Shown: one piece after another, positions 1-12,183 of the stretch
How the letters are laid out: the number at the start of each line of letters is the position of its first letter
How positions within the stretch are numbered: position 1 is the first letter of the stretch
Translations under genes and position numbers: made by a program
DNA from: Luzula sylvatica
Taxonomy: Eukaryota > Streptophyta > Magnoliopsida > Poales > Juncaceae
DNA length: 64,000 nucleotides
NCBI GenBank assembly: GCA_946800325.1
Contig: OX326961.1
Coordinates: forward strand, 43,676,215-43,740,214
Direction of reading: 5' to 3'
The notes under the pieces: generated by a model
Database searches by the model: none
Told to the model about the DNA's origin: nothing
The model's input: the letters and a program-made list of their open reading frames with translations, nothing else

Positions 1-803
1 GATATTGTGAGTTATAAGTTGACGGTAGAAATGTAACAAAAATTTGAAGGGTGTAAATGAAAATGTTAGGATTTAACTGTTAAGAGATGATGAGTCTGGC
101 ATGATAGGATGGAAGCACACAAGAATTAATAATTAAGAGATTATCAATGGTGCTAAATTAATCAATAATCAAATAGAGAAGAAATTAAACAAAAGAAAGA
201 ATAGCGTGTAATGCATTGTAGTGATACCACGATCTCTCTCTCACAGTCGTTGGTGGGTTCCACAGAGGAATAAACATACGTGTCGCGCAATAATACTGGT
301 GAAAAACCACAATTCAAACATAAATCTAATCTAAATCTACTGCTCATTACTTTGTATCTGCTACGTATATTATTACTACACAGAGAGAAGACTTGTTACT
401 GCTGGACAAAGTAAAATTTGATTACTTGATTAACGATTTAAAACTACATTTTTGTCTTTTAACGCGGCGATCAAATTATTTTGATTTCTATCCGACGTAA
501 AGTCTAATATTTATCTCCATTGATAATCAAAATATTTGAATTAATAATTTTCGTTATGGAGCAATTATTTTCATTAAGATCTAGTATTCCTAGAGAAGAT
601 ACGTTTTGACTTGCGATAAACAACTTGATAAAACCAAGCAAAAACTTAATATAAAGTTGACTTTCATTAACCAACACAATTCAATAATTGAATTGCACAA
701 TAGCCACCACAGTAAACCATTAGTTGTTACTCAAAACCAAAGAGCACAATACTTAATAACAAGAGGGGTAAAAAAAGGTATCTTTATCATATCACTCTCA
801 AGC
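1..803. other. AT-rich flank downstream of the E1 gene
   Basis: No gene, RNA or transposon terminus is recognised here. The stretch is AT-rich. It should hold the 3' UTR and polyadenylation region of the minus-strand E1 gene next to position 804, but no signal is distinctive enough to call. The short open frames are not supported. Confidence 0.5.
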
Positions 804-3800
804 TCAGCGGAAATAGACTGAAACAAGAGGGATATCGACGTCATTATCATCGTCATCCTCGCAAGCCACCACCACATCGATATGCTTCCTATATTCCGGG
901 ACCACCAACTTAGCCACCTCTTTCGCCAAGTCGACCACCTTTTTGTCCAACCGATCCTTATGCCTCGGAAACATACTGTTGTAAAGCAAAGACGTACCGC
1001 ACGAAATGCTGTACGCATTCAACCCCTTCTTTTTCAGCCAACCGAGGAGTTCCGAAAGAGTGACGTTGCCGTGTATGCTCCAGCGGTCCCACGCCGTCCA
1101 TTCCATCGACTGGTGTTTGATCACCTTCGGCGGAACCGGTTCGGCCATCGAGAAGAGTGGGAGCGCCAGGTTGGCGAACGAGTTGCGGTAGTCTTCGATT
1201 TTGTGACCCCCCGCAATGACTTTGTAGAGTTCTAGACAGACTAGACCCGTCGCCATGGCTGTTGAGGTCGCAATTGCGGGGATGATTCTACCTGCAATGA
1301 ATTTCGCCTTCAGTTTGTCCACCTCTGGAATGCTGTAGTTTCTTGCTCTCATGTTCGCAAGACCAGCTATCATATCCATGTGGTAATTCGTGTCATCGTC
1401 CTGTCAAATATATAGCAGGTTAAACATCGTGTCTTTTGTATAAAGCATCTATATAATAATTTAAAGATAAGTAGATTAAATAACCTTTTCGAATTGAATA
1501 GGTTTCATTTTGAAACCATCAGCTAATTTCTTGGCACATTCTTCGAGTTTGCTTAAAAGGTCATTGATCAAGGCAGAGTCATCAATGGAGGCGCTGGAGA
1601 GGTTAGTAGCTTTCTCATCAGTCTCGATCTTTACACCTTTCTTGGGCTGGAATTCCGGGACAATGACTTTATCAACAGCATCAGAGAACTTTTCTGAGTT
1701 CTTGGCCCAGTCAGGAATAGGAATCCCGAATGTCTCTGCCCTGAGAATGGATGCGGCCAAGATGAATTGAAGATGGGCTGTATCAGAGGAGGAAAATTGC
1801 AATGGACGTGGGAATCGTTTCGGTGCAGACCAAAACGGTGCACCAGTACTGGTGGACGAATCTTCTGGGAATGTGTAGGTCAATTGTTTCACCCGGTTTG
1901 CAAAGTAGTCTTCAAACCTGGTCAAATCCACCCCCAATGAGAATACGGCAAAAAAGTAGTATGAGAGAGAAAGAGTAAGAGAGAGAGAGAGAGATTACTT
2001 CAATCTTGCCCAAGTGATGCAATCCTGGAAAACCTCGCAACGGTCTTTACCAAGGCATTCAAGAACACGCTCGAGTAAATCCCTCGCTTGAGCATCGCCA
2101 GCTTTTTTCATAGAAGTACCGTACTCACCAGGGTTCGACAAGAAAGAGTTGACCTCATTGGGAGTCTTCTCGAGCAAGCCCTCAAATTCAGACCGAGCCC
2201 AAGTGAGACAATGGTCGATATTATGAGGGAACGAATGAACCGTGCACATGGGAGCTTGCTTCTCAGGAGGATCTCTCGAAGCACCGTAATTCTCAGTCAA
2301 ATGAGGAATCACCATCTGAGTGTTGCACTTCGCGCCAAGTGTCCCAGACTCCAACAATGGCTTTTGGAAATAAATACACCTGGCGTCCATGTACATTCTC
2401 GCATTCACATTATCTAGCGCGTTAACCACAACATCCAAGCTCTCCCAGAATGAATCGTTGAATACATTTTCGGTCTCGGAAGAAGCACGGTTTTGAAGGG
2501 GTACAACATGCAAAGCACCGTTAATTTTATCAGCTGCGGAAGCAGCCACGCTGGATTTGGCTTGGCCAATGTTGGAGTCTCTGAAAAGAAATTGACGGCT
2601 CAGATTGCTCTTCTCGATGACATCGTCGTCCGTTATTGTTAGTTTCCCCTTTCGGCTGCACGAGACTCCCATCAAAGCAAGATTCTTCAAGAACTCACAT
2701 CCAAGAGCTCCTGAGCCTACCATGAATACATTGGCTTCTTGAAGCTTCTTTTGTAGCTTGTATCCAAAGACAGAGATTTGTGCGTCGTAACGGGAGTTAA
2801 TCTGCTTCAAATCACTTGCCTCCAGTGGATACACAGGGAGAGACTCCAGTGAATCAAAGTAAAAGAACTGCAAAACAAAGAGGTACAATATCAGCCATGC
2901 AATACACAGTACAATCAGAACTAACAAAATATAAAAAATATCCAAATTGTAAACTTGATGTCAAATTGGTTTGATTTTAAATTCTAGTTAACGTATCGTG
3001 ATGTTTAAAGGGTAAATATGATATTTTATTTTTGGAGGGTAAATAAGTAAATGTCCTTAATAGATAATAGATATGAAAATGACCTGGAAGAGAGGATGAA
3101 ATTTGCCAGAGCAGGCTTTAACAACTTCTTGGCCAACAATACCGCCAAACATGGCCGCCATAGGGTTTAACACAGCTCGAGACCCACTTGCGAATTTTGT
3201 AAACACGTCAGGTTCGATCTCTCTTACTTTCGCATCCTCTGACGCAGTCGCATTAATGGTTTCGGCAATTTTTATAAGTTTCTGAGCATCCTCGTCAGAA
3301 CCTGCAAGTGGATACCTCCCAAACTCACACTTAAACTTATCCAAGGCAATGAAAGCTAAATGGATTATAGCCGGTCTTTCATACTTGGAGAAATCACTTA
3401 ACAGAAACTCTCTGGGTTCTTTTAAAGCTTCTTTCAGAGACCTAAAGTTCAGTATTTTAGGTTGCTTGACCTGAGTAACGATGCCACCTCGTTCATACTC
3501 ACTGAAATTGGTGGTATCCTCTTCGAGAGTAAATGAATAGGGTCTCGCAACTTTAACCTTTCTTAACTTCCCATCGTTTAATTCGGTCATGCCCTTGATT
3601 TCGGAGAAAATTACAAAATCGCCCTCCTCGAATTCGATACGCTCGTCGTCCACGCAGGAAACCATAGCAGGGTTGTCGTTGGTAATTGAAGCAATTATGC
3701 CGGTGTGAGGTTCTTCTCCGTCTGTGTCAATTACGGTGAATTCTGGTCCGAAATCGCAAAATATTCCACCGAAAAGGCCTCGTACTTCAGATTTGATGAA

Positions 3801-4745
3801 TGGGATTGGGGGATTGTGAGTGCGGCAATACTCATTGAATTGTATTGCTTTGTCTAAGCCTATATCAGTAAAAACCACAGCCTGAAAATAAAGAAATAAA
3901 CATTAAGCAATTGATTTAGGACAATGTAGTATGGTTGAGTAAGAGAGGTTTTAGTGCTGACCTGGAAACTGGAGAGGTGTTCTTCCTTGAGATCTTCGGT
4001 GAGAGTAGAAACGGTAACGGCATTGTTGAGCTCCTGAAGCTTCTGAACACAGGCAAGAGCTCTGTTCTCGCCAATGTTTGATTCGGTGAAAAAGAAATTA
4101 CTTGACAAATCAAACATTTCGACTCTTTCAACATCGTGTAGCGTTACAGATTTCACGCCAGCAAGAACCAAGTTCTTGGCTGCAAATGCAAGAAATTATT
4201 ACCAATTTTGGTTACCTAAAATATGATATGGATATAACATGCACATAAATTTCCTCCAAAATTTAAAGTAATATGACCACATCAAGATCTCATTAAATCA
4301 CTAGACTAGTAACACCTCCAAGTAAAATTGTGTTATTCAGATAAACAGTACTAATATTAATTAGATATTCATCAGGTAGAATTCCCCTAAATGCAAATAG
4401 TACAATCAGATTTAACCAAACAAAGTAAATGAAGTAGGATTAAAACATTATCTTACCAATCTCAGCTCCGAGACCATTCAGACCAGAAATAAGCACATTA
4501 GAACCAAATAGGCGTTTCATAGTCTCCCTACCGTACACCGCCAGCTGGCGGCTGTGCAAATCCTCGTCAATCTCCGGCAAACTGCCATTCTTTCCGTTGT
4601 TAATCTGGCCTTCCATTTCCTGGATGGGCCCGGTCTTCTTGTTCTGACCTGAATCTGAGTTCCCTATCTTGGATCTCTTCGTCCTATCAGAGTCAGAAAC
4701 GTGTACGTCTACCTCAGATCCCGCTGTTCTCTTGCTAGGAAGCAT
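804..4745 (-). CDS. UBA1: Ubiquitin-activating enzyme E1, 6 coding exons
   Basis: E1 adenylates the C-terminus of ubiquitin with ATP, holds it as a thioester on a cysteine and passes it to E2 enzymes in cytosol and nucleus. Coding exons, in transcript order, are 4745-4457, 4179-3962, 3881-3084, 2867-1999, 1917-1485 and 1400-804. All introns are GT-AG, phases close, and the product is 1067 aa, close to known plant E1s. Visible landmarks are the N-terminal inactive adenylation half ([20 protein letters not shown]), the internal repeat [15 protein letters not shown], the ATP-binding loop [14 protein letters not shown] near residue 486, [17 protein letters not shown], the catalytic Cys in [15 protein letters not shown] near residue 643, and the C-terminal ubiquitin-fold end [11 protein letters not shown]. 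The start is the ATG just after a probable 5'-UTR splice acceptor. The N-terminus before residue 60 is variable in the family. No disabling change is seen. Whether it is UBA1 or a paralogue cannot be told here. Confidence 0.96.
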
Positions 4746-5152
4746 ATAGAGCAACCCTCTGCAAAAATTCCCAAAACACCTCATCGTAAAAAATGCAAAA
4801 TAGCAAGAAAAAACATAGAAAACAATGATCGGACACAAAAAAGCCGATCTAGAGCTATACATAAGTCGATCGGTGGTGAAAGAATCAAGAAAAACGTATT
4901 TTACAAGGCAAAGAAACGTACCGAGGCGATCTTGAGGAGGAGGCAAAGAATCCGAGAAAGCAAAATTTATACTAAATTTTGCCTTTGAGATTAGCTCCTT
5001 GTTAGCTGATTTATCTTTTTCTTGAGTTGGGGGTTAGGGTTTAGAGAAGGAGAGAGAGTGGGAAAATGGAGAACCTTTGGGAGAGACAGAAGAGTGAGAG
5101 AGAGAGAATGCAAGAGGCGGCCTTCGTTGGTACTCGGCTACTATTTATACCC
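4746..5152 (-). promoter_or_regulatory. E1 gene promoter and 5' UTR with probable leader intron
   Basis: A TATA box (GGTATAAATAG on the minus strand) lies at 5142-5152. A CT-rich leader follows, containing a telo-box (AAACCCTAA, minus strand, 5034-5042), a motif common in plant housekeeping and translation genes. A strong donor (CTCG/GTACGT, last exon base 4922) and acceptor (TTTTTGCAG, ending at 4759) suggest a 5'-UTR intron of about 163 bp ending 13 bp before the ATG. Transcript ends are inferred, not observed. Confidence 0.6.
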
Positions 5153-5612
5153 TGTGGTTTGAGAGTCTGTGGATTATGGATTATGCTATCAGCAAGACTC
5201 GGTCCATTGTTTATTGCGTGCAATGCTCCTAAAACCTGTTAATATTTCATAAAATATTATTTTTCGTGATTAGCGATACAATCTATTTCATTCACATCAT
5301 AAATAACACTTTATTTCAGGAACATATATTTTTTACAAATATAGATATAAAAACTGAGAATAAATTCGAAAAAAATGTGTACTACACCAATCATGCAGAT
5401 CTTGTCACATGACAAATGAAAACAAATTCGAAAAAAAATAATCTGATTTATATCACTATTATGGACACATTGTGCCGAGGTTGACACTTTCAATTGTAAA
5501 ACGAAAAATGCATTTCAACATTTCATAATATATATTATTCAGATTATTCACGTGAACCGTTGATTAAATACATACTAATTTGTCAAATGAAGTAAAAATA
5601 CATTAATTAGTT

Positions 5613-5841
5613 GGGGAGTGCTATGATAGACCAATTTTTTTATCATGGACCCATTTTCAAAAAATTATTTTATGAATTTTAGCTATTTATTAATTAATTT
5701 TACAAATTTTATGTTTTAAATAACATTAAATGATAAATATACACTAGAATCTTAAAAAAATATTATTATTTCACAAATATTCAAATTTTTTTTTTTAAAA
5801 TGAGTCCATGATAAGAAAATGGGTCTATCATAGCACTCCCC
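5613..5841. mobile_element. MITE family M, copy 1 (229 bp)
   Basis: Terminal inverted repeats GGGGAGTGCTATGATAGACC flank an AT-rich non-coding core. The 9-bp direct repeat TAATTAGTT lies immediately outside both ends (5604-5612 and 5842-5850), so this is a precise insertion. A 9-bp duplication fits a Mutator-derived MITE. Copy 2 is at 13850-14081 and an eroded copy 3 at 32657-32868. Confidence 0.93.
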
Positions 5842-5850
5842 TAATTAGTT

Positions 5851-7060
5851 ATTTTCATAGTCATGTAATTTGTCCAAAACAAAAAGCGGCTATGTGATCA
5901 TTTTTTCTTGTTTAAAGGAGAAAACTAAATAAAGTTGGAAACAAATACTATACTTTACTATCGTATTTTATTTACATACACGTTATTTAACAACAAATTG
6001 TACTCACGCTTACTGATCATGCAATGAATGATTAGAACATCTAATTTGTAACTATAGTATAAATGACAAGTTAAATATCAAATAATATTTAATTAAAATT
6101 AGCATAAACAAAATAATTACAAGATAGGTTAATGAAATTTGAAAAGATGTATGAGGAAATATGAATACATAGAACAAAAAAAAATTGCGTCGAACATGAA
6201 TAAAAAAATAGATTTTTTTTTAAGAAATCAATGAAATTGCTCGACAAAAAAAAAACTACTACAAACAACGAAGAAGAAAATGAAATAAGATACGCATGTG
6301 AAAATTTTAGCGAGATAGAAAATGAACGTTTTTATAATCATAGAAAAATTATAAATGAATGATCGGAGTATAAAAAAACGATATGAAGTCTCTAGAACTA
6401 GACAACGTACGAGATTGTAACATATTGATAATTTGAATCGCTCACTTATTATCATATATTATTTATGTTTTTTTACTATGATTGTAGAAATAAAGTAAAT
6501 TAAATTTTGCACTTGTATTATTTGTTACGAAATGCATATATCTAATTAAGAAATTAAATATCGTAAAGTGAACTTTGCCAAAAAAAAAAAAAATTAATCA
6601 TTTGTACGATATATATAACTTTTGAGTTGATCAACAATAAATTTATTTTGTAACAACAACAAAAAAAAATTTTAACAAAAAAATCAAGTTATTTATAAAT
6701 TATACACAATTTATCCAACAAGAATAAAAAAAACAAAAATAATAACTCATATTATTATAGATTGACATCACTCTTTTGAGAATTTAATGTACAGACCCGG
6801 GTTCACCATTCACCAATGTATTTGAACTTCTTTTACAGAAGAACTATTACCAACATACCTCATTACATGCTCACAAGTCACTCACTAGTCACTAGAGTCC
6901 TAGACACATCACACATGCCTTAAAATATCTAGAGTTCTCCGATTTCGGCATAATACAGGGACTCTCATGTAAATTTCCCTTCCTATAAGTGACGGTTTAG
7001 GCCCAGATGTTACGAACCAAGAAAGCCCAAATCCAACAATGGCCAGCCCAGCAAAGGGTA
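5851..7060. other. AT-rich intergenic spacer
   Basis: This spacer lies between the divergent E1 and NDUFA8 genes. It is very AT-rich with many A and T runs. No coding exon, transposon terminus or tandem repeat was recognised. The last few hundred bases must contain the NDUFA8 promoter, but I see no clear TATA box. Confidence 0.5.
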
Positions 7061-7244
7061 ACAGAGAAGAGTGATTCTCCTGACTCCATCTCCACCATCA
7101 TCTCCCATCTCCTCCTCCTCCTCCTCAGCAGCGGTAAATCCCGAACTTTCTTCACTTGCCAAGGTAATCGCCACCTCGAAATTCCTTTATCCATGTCGAA
7201 AATCTGTAATCGTAGTTTTGCCAACATTTTTTTCATCCAGATCG

Positions 7245-7880
7245 ATGGCGAGCACGGTGGATGCGACGGGTGAGCCGATCCCGACGTCGTCGGTGCTGAT
7301 GGCGGCGTCGAAGCACATCTCTTCGAGGTGCCGCTCGGAGAATGTCGCCTTCCTCAACTGCAAGAAGAAGGATCCCAATCCGGAGAAATGCCTGGAGAAA
7401 GGCCGCCAGGTCACAACCTGCGTTCTCAATCTGTAAGTGTCTCCGACTCCTCTTGGTCTCGAATTTCAGATCGTTTTGAGCTTAATATCTTTGAGCTGAA
7501 TTAATCATATTTTGGTAGTTAGTTTTACTAAAGAACTGAATTAGTTGGGAATTCAGCCACAAATTGGCACTGTACCTCTGATTTCATTAACTGAATCTAT
7601 GAATTGATCAAAACCCCAAATTCATCACAACTATTTAGGTTATTATGTTTGTTAATTTGGGTTTAATTAGACTTGTCCCGAGAAACTGCGTTTTATCATC
7701 AATTTTACTAAACTAATGATTTTTATAATCAATTATCTTTTCAGGTTGAAGGAGATTCATGCGAGGTGTCCTAAAGAGCTGGACGCATATGCAGGATGCA
7801 TGTATTACTACACCAACGAGTTTGATTTGTGCCGCAAGGAACAGAAAGAATTCGAGACCGTGATGCCAGTCTCCGAGTAG
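7245..7880 (+). CDS. NDUFA8: NADH dehydrogenase (complex I) subunit NDUFA8, CHCH protein
   Basis: Accessory subunit of mitochondrial complex I, located in the intermembrane space and held by disulfides. Exons are 7245-7432 and 7745-7880; the intron is GT-AG, splits a Leu codon and gives 107 aa, the usual plant length. Cysteines are arranged as CX9C pairs: CRSENVAFLNC, CLEKGRQVTTC and CPKELDAYAGC, followed by a CX10C-spaced Cys in MYYYTNEFDLC. This is the twin-CHCH pattern expected for import and oxidation by the MIA40/ERV1 pathway (family knowledge). An open frame extends upstream to 7071, but MASTVDATGEPIP matches the start of plant NDUFA8. The upstream part is explained by a 5'-UTR intron with donor CCAAG/GTAATC at 7164 and acceptor TTTCATCCAG at 7240. 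Confidence 0.95.
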
Positions 7881-7989
7881 ACTCGGTCTCTGACGAGTGT
7901 CAGAAATAAATTAGAAGAGAACCCGATTCATGATTTTGAATGTATGGGAAGTACTTTATTAAGTGCAGACTCGTTTTTTACATGTGCAC

Positions 7990-9790
7990 ATTACATTTTG
8001 CTTTGTTGAGTTTATTTGCCTTGTTATTTCATTCGTGTTTGACGAGTGTGCATTTCGAAAATTTTAAGAATATGATTGATATATGGTTTATTCTCAATAA
8101 TAACTTGTAATTTGTAGTCTATGATGTGTTAATCGTGCACTTTTTCATGAAAATATAATATATTCACGATCCAAGTCACTAGGGTTTTTTTTATATTCTA
8201 TATCGTTGCTAGCTTTTTTATTTTATATTCTGTATTGTCTTTTCGTAATCCTACAATACTAGATAAAACCAAACTCTAAATTCCAAACAATCCGAGTTTG
8301 TTTTCTTATACGAGGGAAATCGCCCTTTTTTGTACAGATAAGGTCATCACATTCGATTGTATTTTATAGATTCTTCAATTAATTTTTGCTTGTTCAAAAT
8401 AAAGATCTTTCTTCGTACATCCATCAGATTCGATTTTACTCGTCGAGAAGCTCGTTCATTAGTTTGTACGTGGTGTATTCGTGCCCGCATTTCCGCGTTT
8501 GAATTTCACGAGTACTACTACGCGGGTGATGGCCTTCTTGTTCGGTTTTTTCGAACCAGCGCATATGTGTATTTTTCTCTATCTAGCATTACACAACCGA
8601 GTTGGTGTAATGCATGTTGTCTTAAGCCTAGCAAGACAAATTCGCCGAGCCTTTCGAGGAGCATGACGACTTGACGAGTCGCCTTGGTGGGTCCTTAGCT
8701 CGACCTTGGTGGGCCCACGTGTGTTTTACTTTGATTTGAATAATCTCGTAGTTTTGATTTTCTAATTCTTACGCTTTTGCATTTCGTTTTTTATTTTTAA
8801 TTCCAGATGCCTCCGTTGCAAATGCAATTTAAATCCGGTAGAATTACGAAGTAATCATCTCTTGTCTAACTCCATAGACGAGCAGCTCGTACTGGACCAC
8901 TCCTGTGTTTTAACGTAGTATTCATATGCTTTGTGTAGTTTTCAAATCCATGTCGTTGAGATTATATGTTTAATTAACTTTTTTTATCAATTTCCACCAA
9001 TGTCCTAAAACATTTTCGTAATGTTTATTAGTTGTTTTATACTTGGTATAATCTATGGACATATCATATTGGCATTGGAATTTCACCCAAAACTAACCTT
9101 TTTAAATAATGGCAAGAAGAGAACACCAGAAACGTTTGCCCGTTTAAGAGGTGTGATCGGAGTAGTATCTGTGTGAAAATATGAAGTTGGAAAATGTAAC
9201 GAGCATGACTAATCTAATTTTCTTTTTAACTTTTTTTTTTTTTCGAGATTCCGCCAAGACTGGTTCGCCCGTACTCGGGTATTTTAATTTTAATAAAATA
9301 AAATGGTGAGATGTAAAAGTTACGATTTTAGTCCAATTCTTTTGGAAAATTTTACTTTACCTTCACTTCACAACACCTGAAAAAAAATCTTGATGCACTC
9401 AGTAATTATTTGAATGGTCCATTGGATTATGTTTTTATTTTTAGGCTCCATTTTGAGCTCCCCTTCTTTTAGAGACCATATATCATACCCCTCAAATTCT
9501 CCCACAATAATAATTCATGATTAATTCAATAATTAGTGTTTTGGATTAATTAATATGTACCTTAGTTAATCATTAATTATTATGGACCTTAATTCCATAC
9601 TAAATTTTTAGTAATCATGAATTAATTATTAATTCACTTTGCTAATTATGCGATTAATTAGTGTGGGGGAATTGTGGGAGAAATGGGGGAAAAGTATAAT
9701 TGTCCTTTCTTTTAATGTTCAATGAAGAATGTGGTGCTGCCACGTCACGTGTCGTTCCAATATAACAAGCAAAGAATTTCTCATATTTCA
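7990..9790. other. Intergenic region without recognised genes
   Basis: Mostly AT-rich. A less AT-rich island at about 8390-8740 holds a 105-codon open frame resembling nothing I recognise. Around 9455-9710, loosely inverted sequences (ATTCTCCCACA on the left, TGTGGGAGAAATGGGGG on the right) suggest an eroded MITE, but no target duplication was found. Confidence 0.4.
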
Positions 9791-9794
9791 CAAA

Positions 9795-9845
9795 AAATAT
9801 GTTGGTCTAGTGGTTATTGTGATGAGGGGTTCGATTCCGCCTTCG
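9795..9845 (+). repeat. Possible tRNA-derived SINE fragment
   Basis: An A-box-like GGTCTAGTGG (near 9804-9813) is followed by a B-box GGTTCGATTCC (9828-9838), as in tRNA-derived promoters. The two boxes are unusually close and no acceptor stem folds, so this is not a tRNA gene. It may be a decayed SINE head. Weak evidence. Confidence 0.25.
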
Positions 9846-10829
9846 ACATTTTGCAAAACAATTGTACTATATGTAAAAGATAAAATAACAATTATTTCAT
9901 CAGAAATAACTTTCTGCAATGATTTGTTTCATCAGAAATAACTTTGTGCAATGATTTGTTTGTTTGGGTTATGATCAATAGGTTGTTGGTTCAAATCTGT
10001 TCGAATTCAAAAAATTTGAAATATTTTTACTGTAAAAAAAGAAGCTTAATATTCAGTCAAAAATTGCTGAATTAAAGCTTAATATTCAACCAAAAAATGC
10101 TGAATTTTTTTGTACATTTTCTTTAATCTCCCTAATTTTTATAAATATTAACGACAAATTCTTTTATTTATATTAATGCTCGAACCAAATGACTTACCGT
10201 TTGGTACAGAGATTAATTTGCTTGAAATACTGGAACCAAAGTGAGGATTATATCAGAGAGGCCCTTCACTTTCAGAATCTAAAATATTGCTATCTCGAGG
10301 GCCGATTAACTTCTTACAAATTATCGTTTCAGGTTAGTATATTAAATTGGACCATAAATGATTTTATGGGCCATAAATGATTTCATTTGTTCTGTTAAAT
10401 TTTTTTATTAAATGATCCGTCTTTTCTAGATCTTTTTTTAGTGAATGAGAGGTACTTTAGGTGTGAAAAGCAATATGCATTCATCGAAATCTTGTGAAGG
10501 GCAAGGATGCAATTCGTATGATTAACAGAATTTCGTTTCTTTTCACGTCTCACAGAATACTTTTAACATGATTGATGCCTTTATTTAATTCAGAGTATTA
10601 AGCAAATTGTATTTGAAAACTTATATATTTCCATCCCAATTCAATAAACAATTTGTGAATTTCTTTTAGTTTTCATTTTTTTTTCGATATTTGAAGTATC
10701 GTTATCAATATTTTTAACATTGTCATATAAAATATTGGTTTAATGTTTCTAGTAATCTAATGACTGTAATCCCAATTAATCATATGCTCGTAACAGTATA
10801 CTTCTTTGGAGTGTCTAATCTGTTATCTC

Positions 10830-11401
10830 CTATGTTGCACGGATACGGGTACGGGTATCGTATCCGATACGATACGGATACGGCGATACGGCAATTTTTG
10901 AAAAATCACGGATACGGATACGGCTATATAGTTATTATTTTAATATATTTATATTATATATAATAAATAAATAAATAATAAATTAAATAATATTTTTAAA
11001 TTAAATATCACGACAATAAAAAAAATCAACATAACAATACAAGTATCATAAAATTATCTTAAATTATTTTAGAAGTATATCCTAAAACTAGTTTTAGAAG
11101 TATCCTAGAAGTATCCTAGAAGTATCATATACAAATTATTTAAAAATATTATGGGCCAAAACATATATTGGGCCGAAGTATCCTAAATGGAGTATCCCAG
11201 CCGTATCCTAAACGTATCCCAGCCGTATCCTGCCGTATCCTGCCGTATCCCCGCCGTATCCGAAAAAAAATAATATTAAAAAATTCGGATACTCCACGTG
11301 GCGTATCCGATACGTATCGCAGCCGTATCGCACCCGTATCCGTATCGGATACCCGTATCCTCAGGATACTTCGGCGTTTTTGGAGTATCCGCGTAACATA
11401 G
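10830..11401. mobile_element. 572-bp TIR transposon with dense subterminal GATACGG repeats
   Basis: The ends are inverted: CTATGTTGCACGGATACGGG on the left, and the complement of the right end reads CTATGTTACGCGGATACTCC. The 8-bp direct repeat GTTATCTC flanks it (10822-10829 and 11402-11409; 9 bp if the next C is counted). Both ends carry many copies of GTATCC/GGATAC in both orientations, with an AT-rich core between. There is no coding capacity, so it is non-autonomous. The 8-bp duplication and subterminal repeat clusters fit hAT; 9 bp would point to Mutator. The open frames across it come from the repeats. Confidence 0.85.
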
Positions 11402-11561
11402 GTTATCTCCCATCTTCTCATTTGCATAGTAGTTTGGTTTAGGTTTTTTGTATAGTTATAGGGTGTCAAATCTTGTCCCCGGAAAAATTCCAAAAAACTT
11501 GAATTTTGGCATAGGAAAGAAATTTCAGATATTTGACAAGTTTTATATGAATTAGTGAAAA

Positions 11562-11584
11562 CTAGCTCCGCGCCAATTGCGCGG
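11562..11584 (-). mobile_element. Helitron-like 3' terminus (1)
   Basis: Read on the minus strand, the GC-rich hairpin CCGCGCAATTGGCGCGG is followed by AG, then CTAG, then T. A short hairpin just before CTRR and insertion before T are the Helitron 3' signature. The element body would lie to the right. Its 5' TC end was not located. Confidence 0.5.
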
Positions 11585-12183
11585 GACTTCGTACCCTTTT
11601 TACATGTTTTTGTATAAATTGTTTAAATAGAATTTGCGTGGGTACATTTAAACTCAATTTATATAATCATGATATGTTTGCAAATATATTGATGTCAATA
11701 AATGCATTATAATTAATTTAATAAAGGTTCATGAAATTTGTCTATCATTGATATGTGCATTATAATTAATAAGATTTCATCGAATTGGTCAATCATTATA
11801 AATCAACGTGAAATAAATAAAATATAACATGTTATAATTCAAACAAAATTAAAATTTCAAAACACAAAAAAATCCGTGAATAATACAAATAAAACCGAAA
11901 TATATATTTAAAATGTCATACATGATCATAAAAAATATTATTTTTTTTGAAAAAAAAAACACAATTGTAAATCATACTATACGGAATTAACAATTGGGTC
12001 ATAATTTCATACGAAAATTATATATGGAGTCTCAATAACACAAATAACATCCTTCATGAGATGGTAAGAGAGGATTAAGTATGCTGATTAGTATTATTGA
12101 TTGACTCAATTAACGATTTAATTGACCGTTTAATTGAATTGACACGTCAATTAACATTTACTAATATTAACATATTATAAATT

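Noticed and set aside
804..1379. Single-exon reading of the E1 C-terminal frame as a separate small protein starting [16 protein letters not shown]
   Set aside because: It is the last exon of the E1 gene; the true exon starts at 1400 after an AG acceptor and continues the upstream frame.
7071..7244. 58-codon N-terminal extension of NDUFA8
   Set aside because: It contains a good GT donor and AG acceptor consistent with a 5'-UTR intron, and family members start at MAST-like residues.
8357..8674. 105-codon plus-strand frame in a less AT-rich island
   Set aside because: No recognisable domain, no splice or promoter support; several overlapping frames are equally open.
10189..10380. 63-codon frame (starting MTYRLVQRLICLKY)
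   Set aside because: Short, isolated, in AT-rich intergenic DNA with no recognised similarity.
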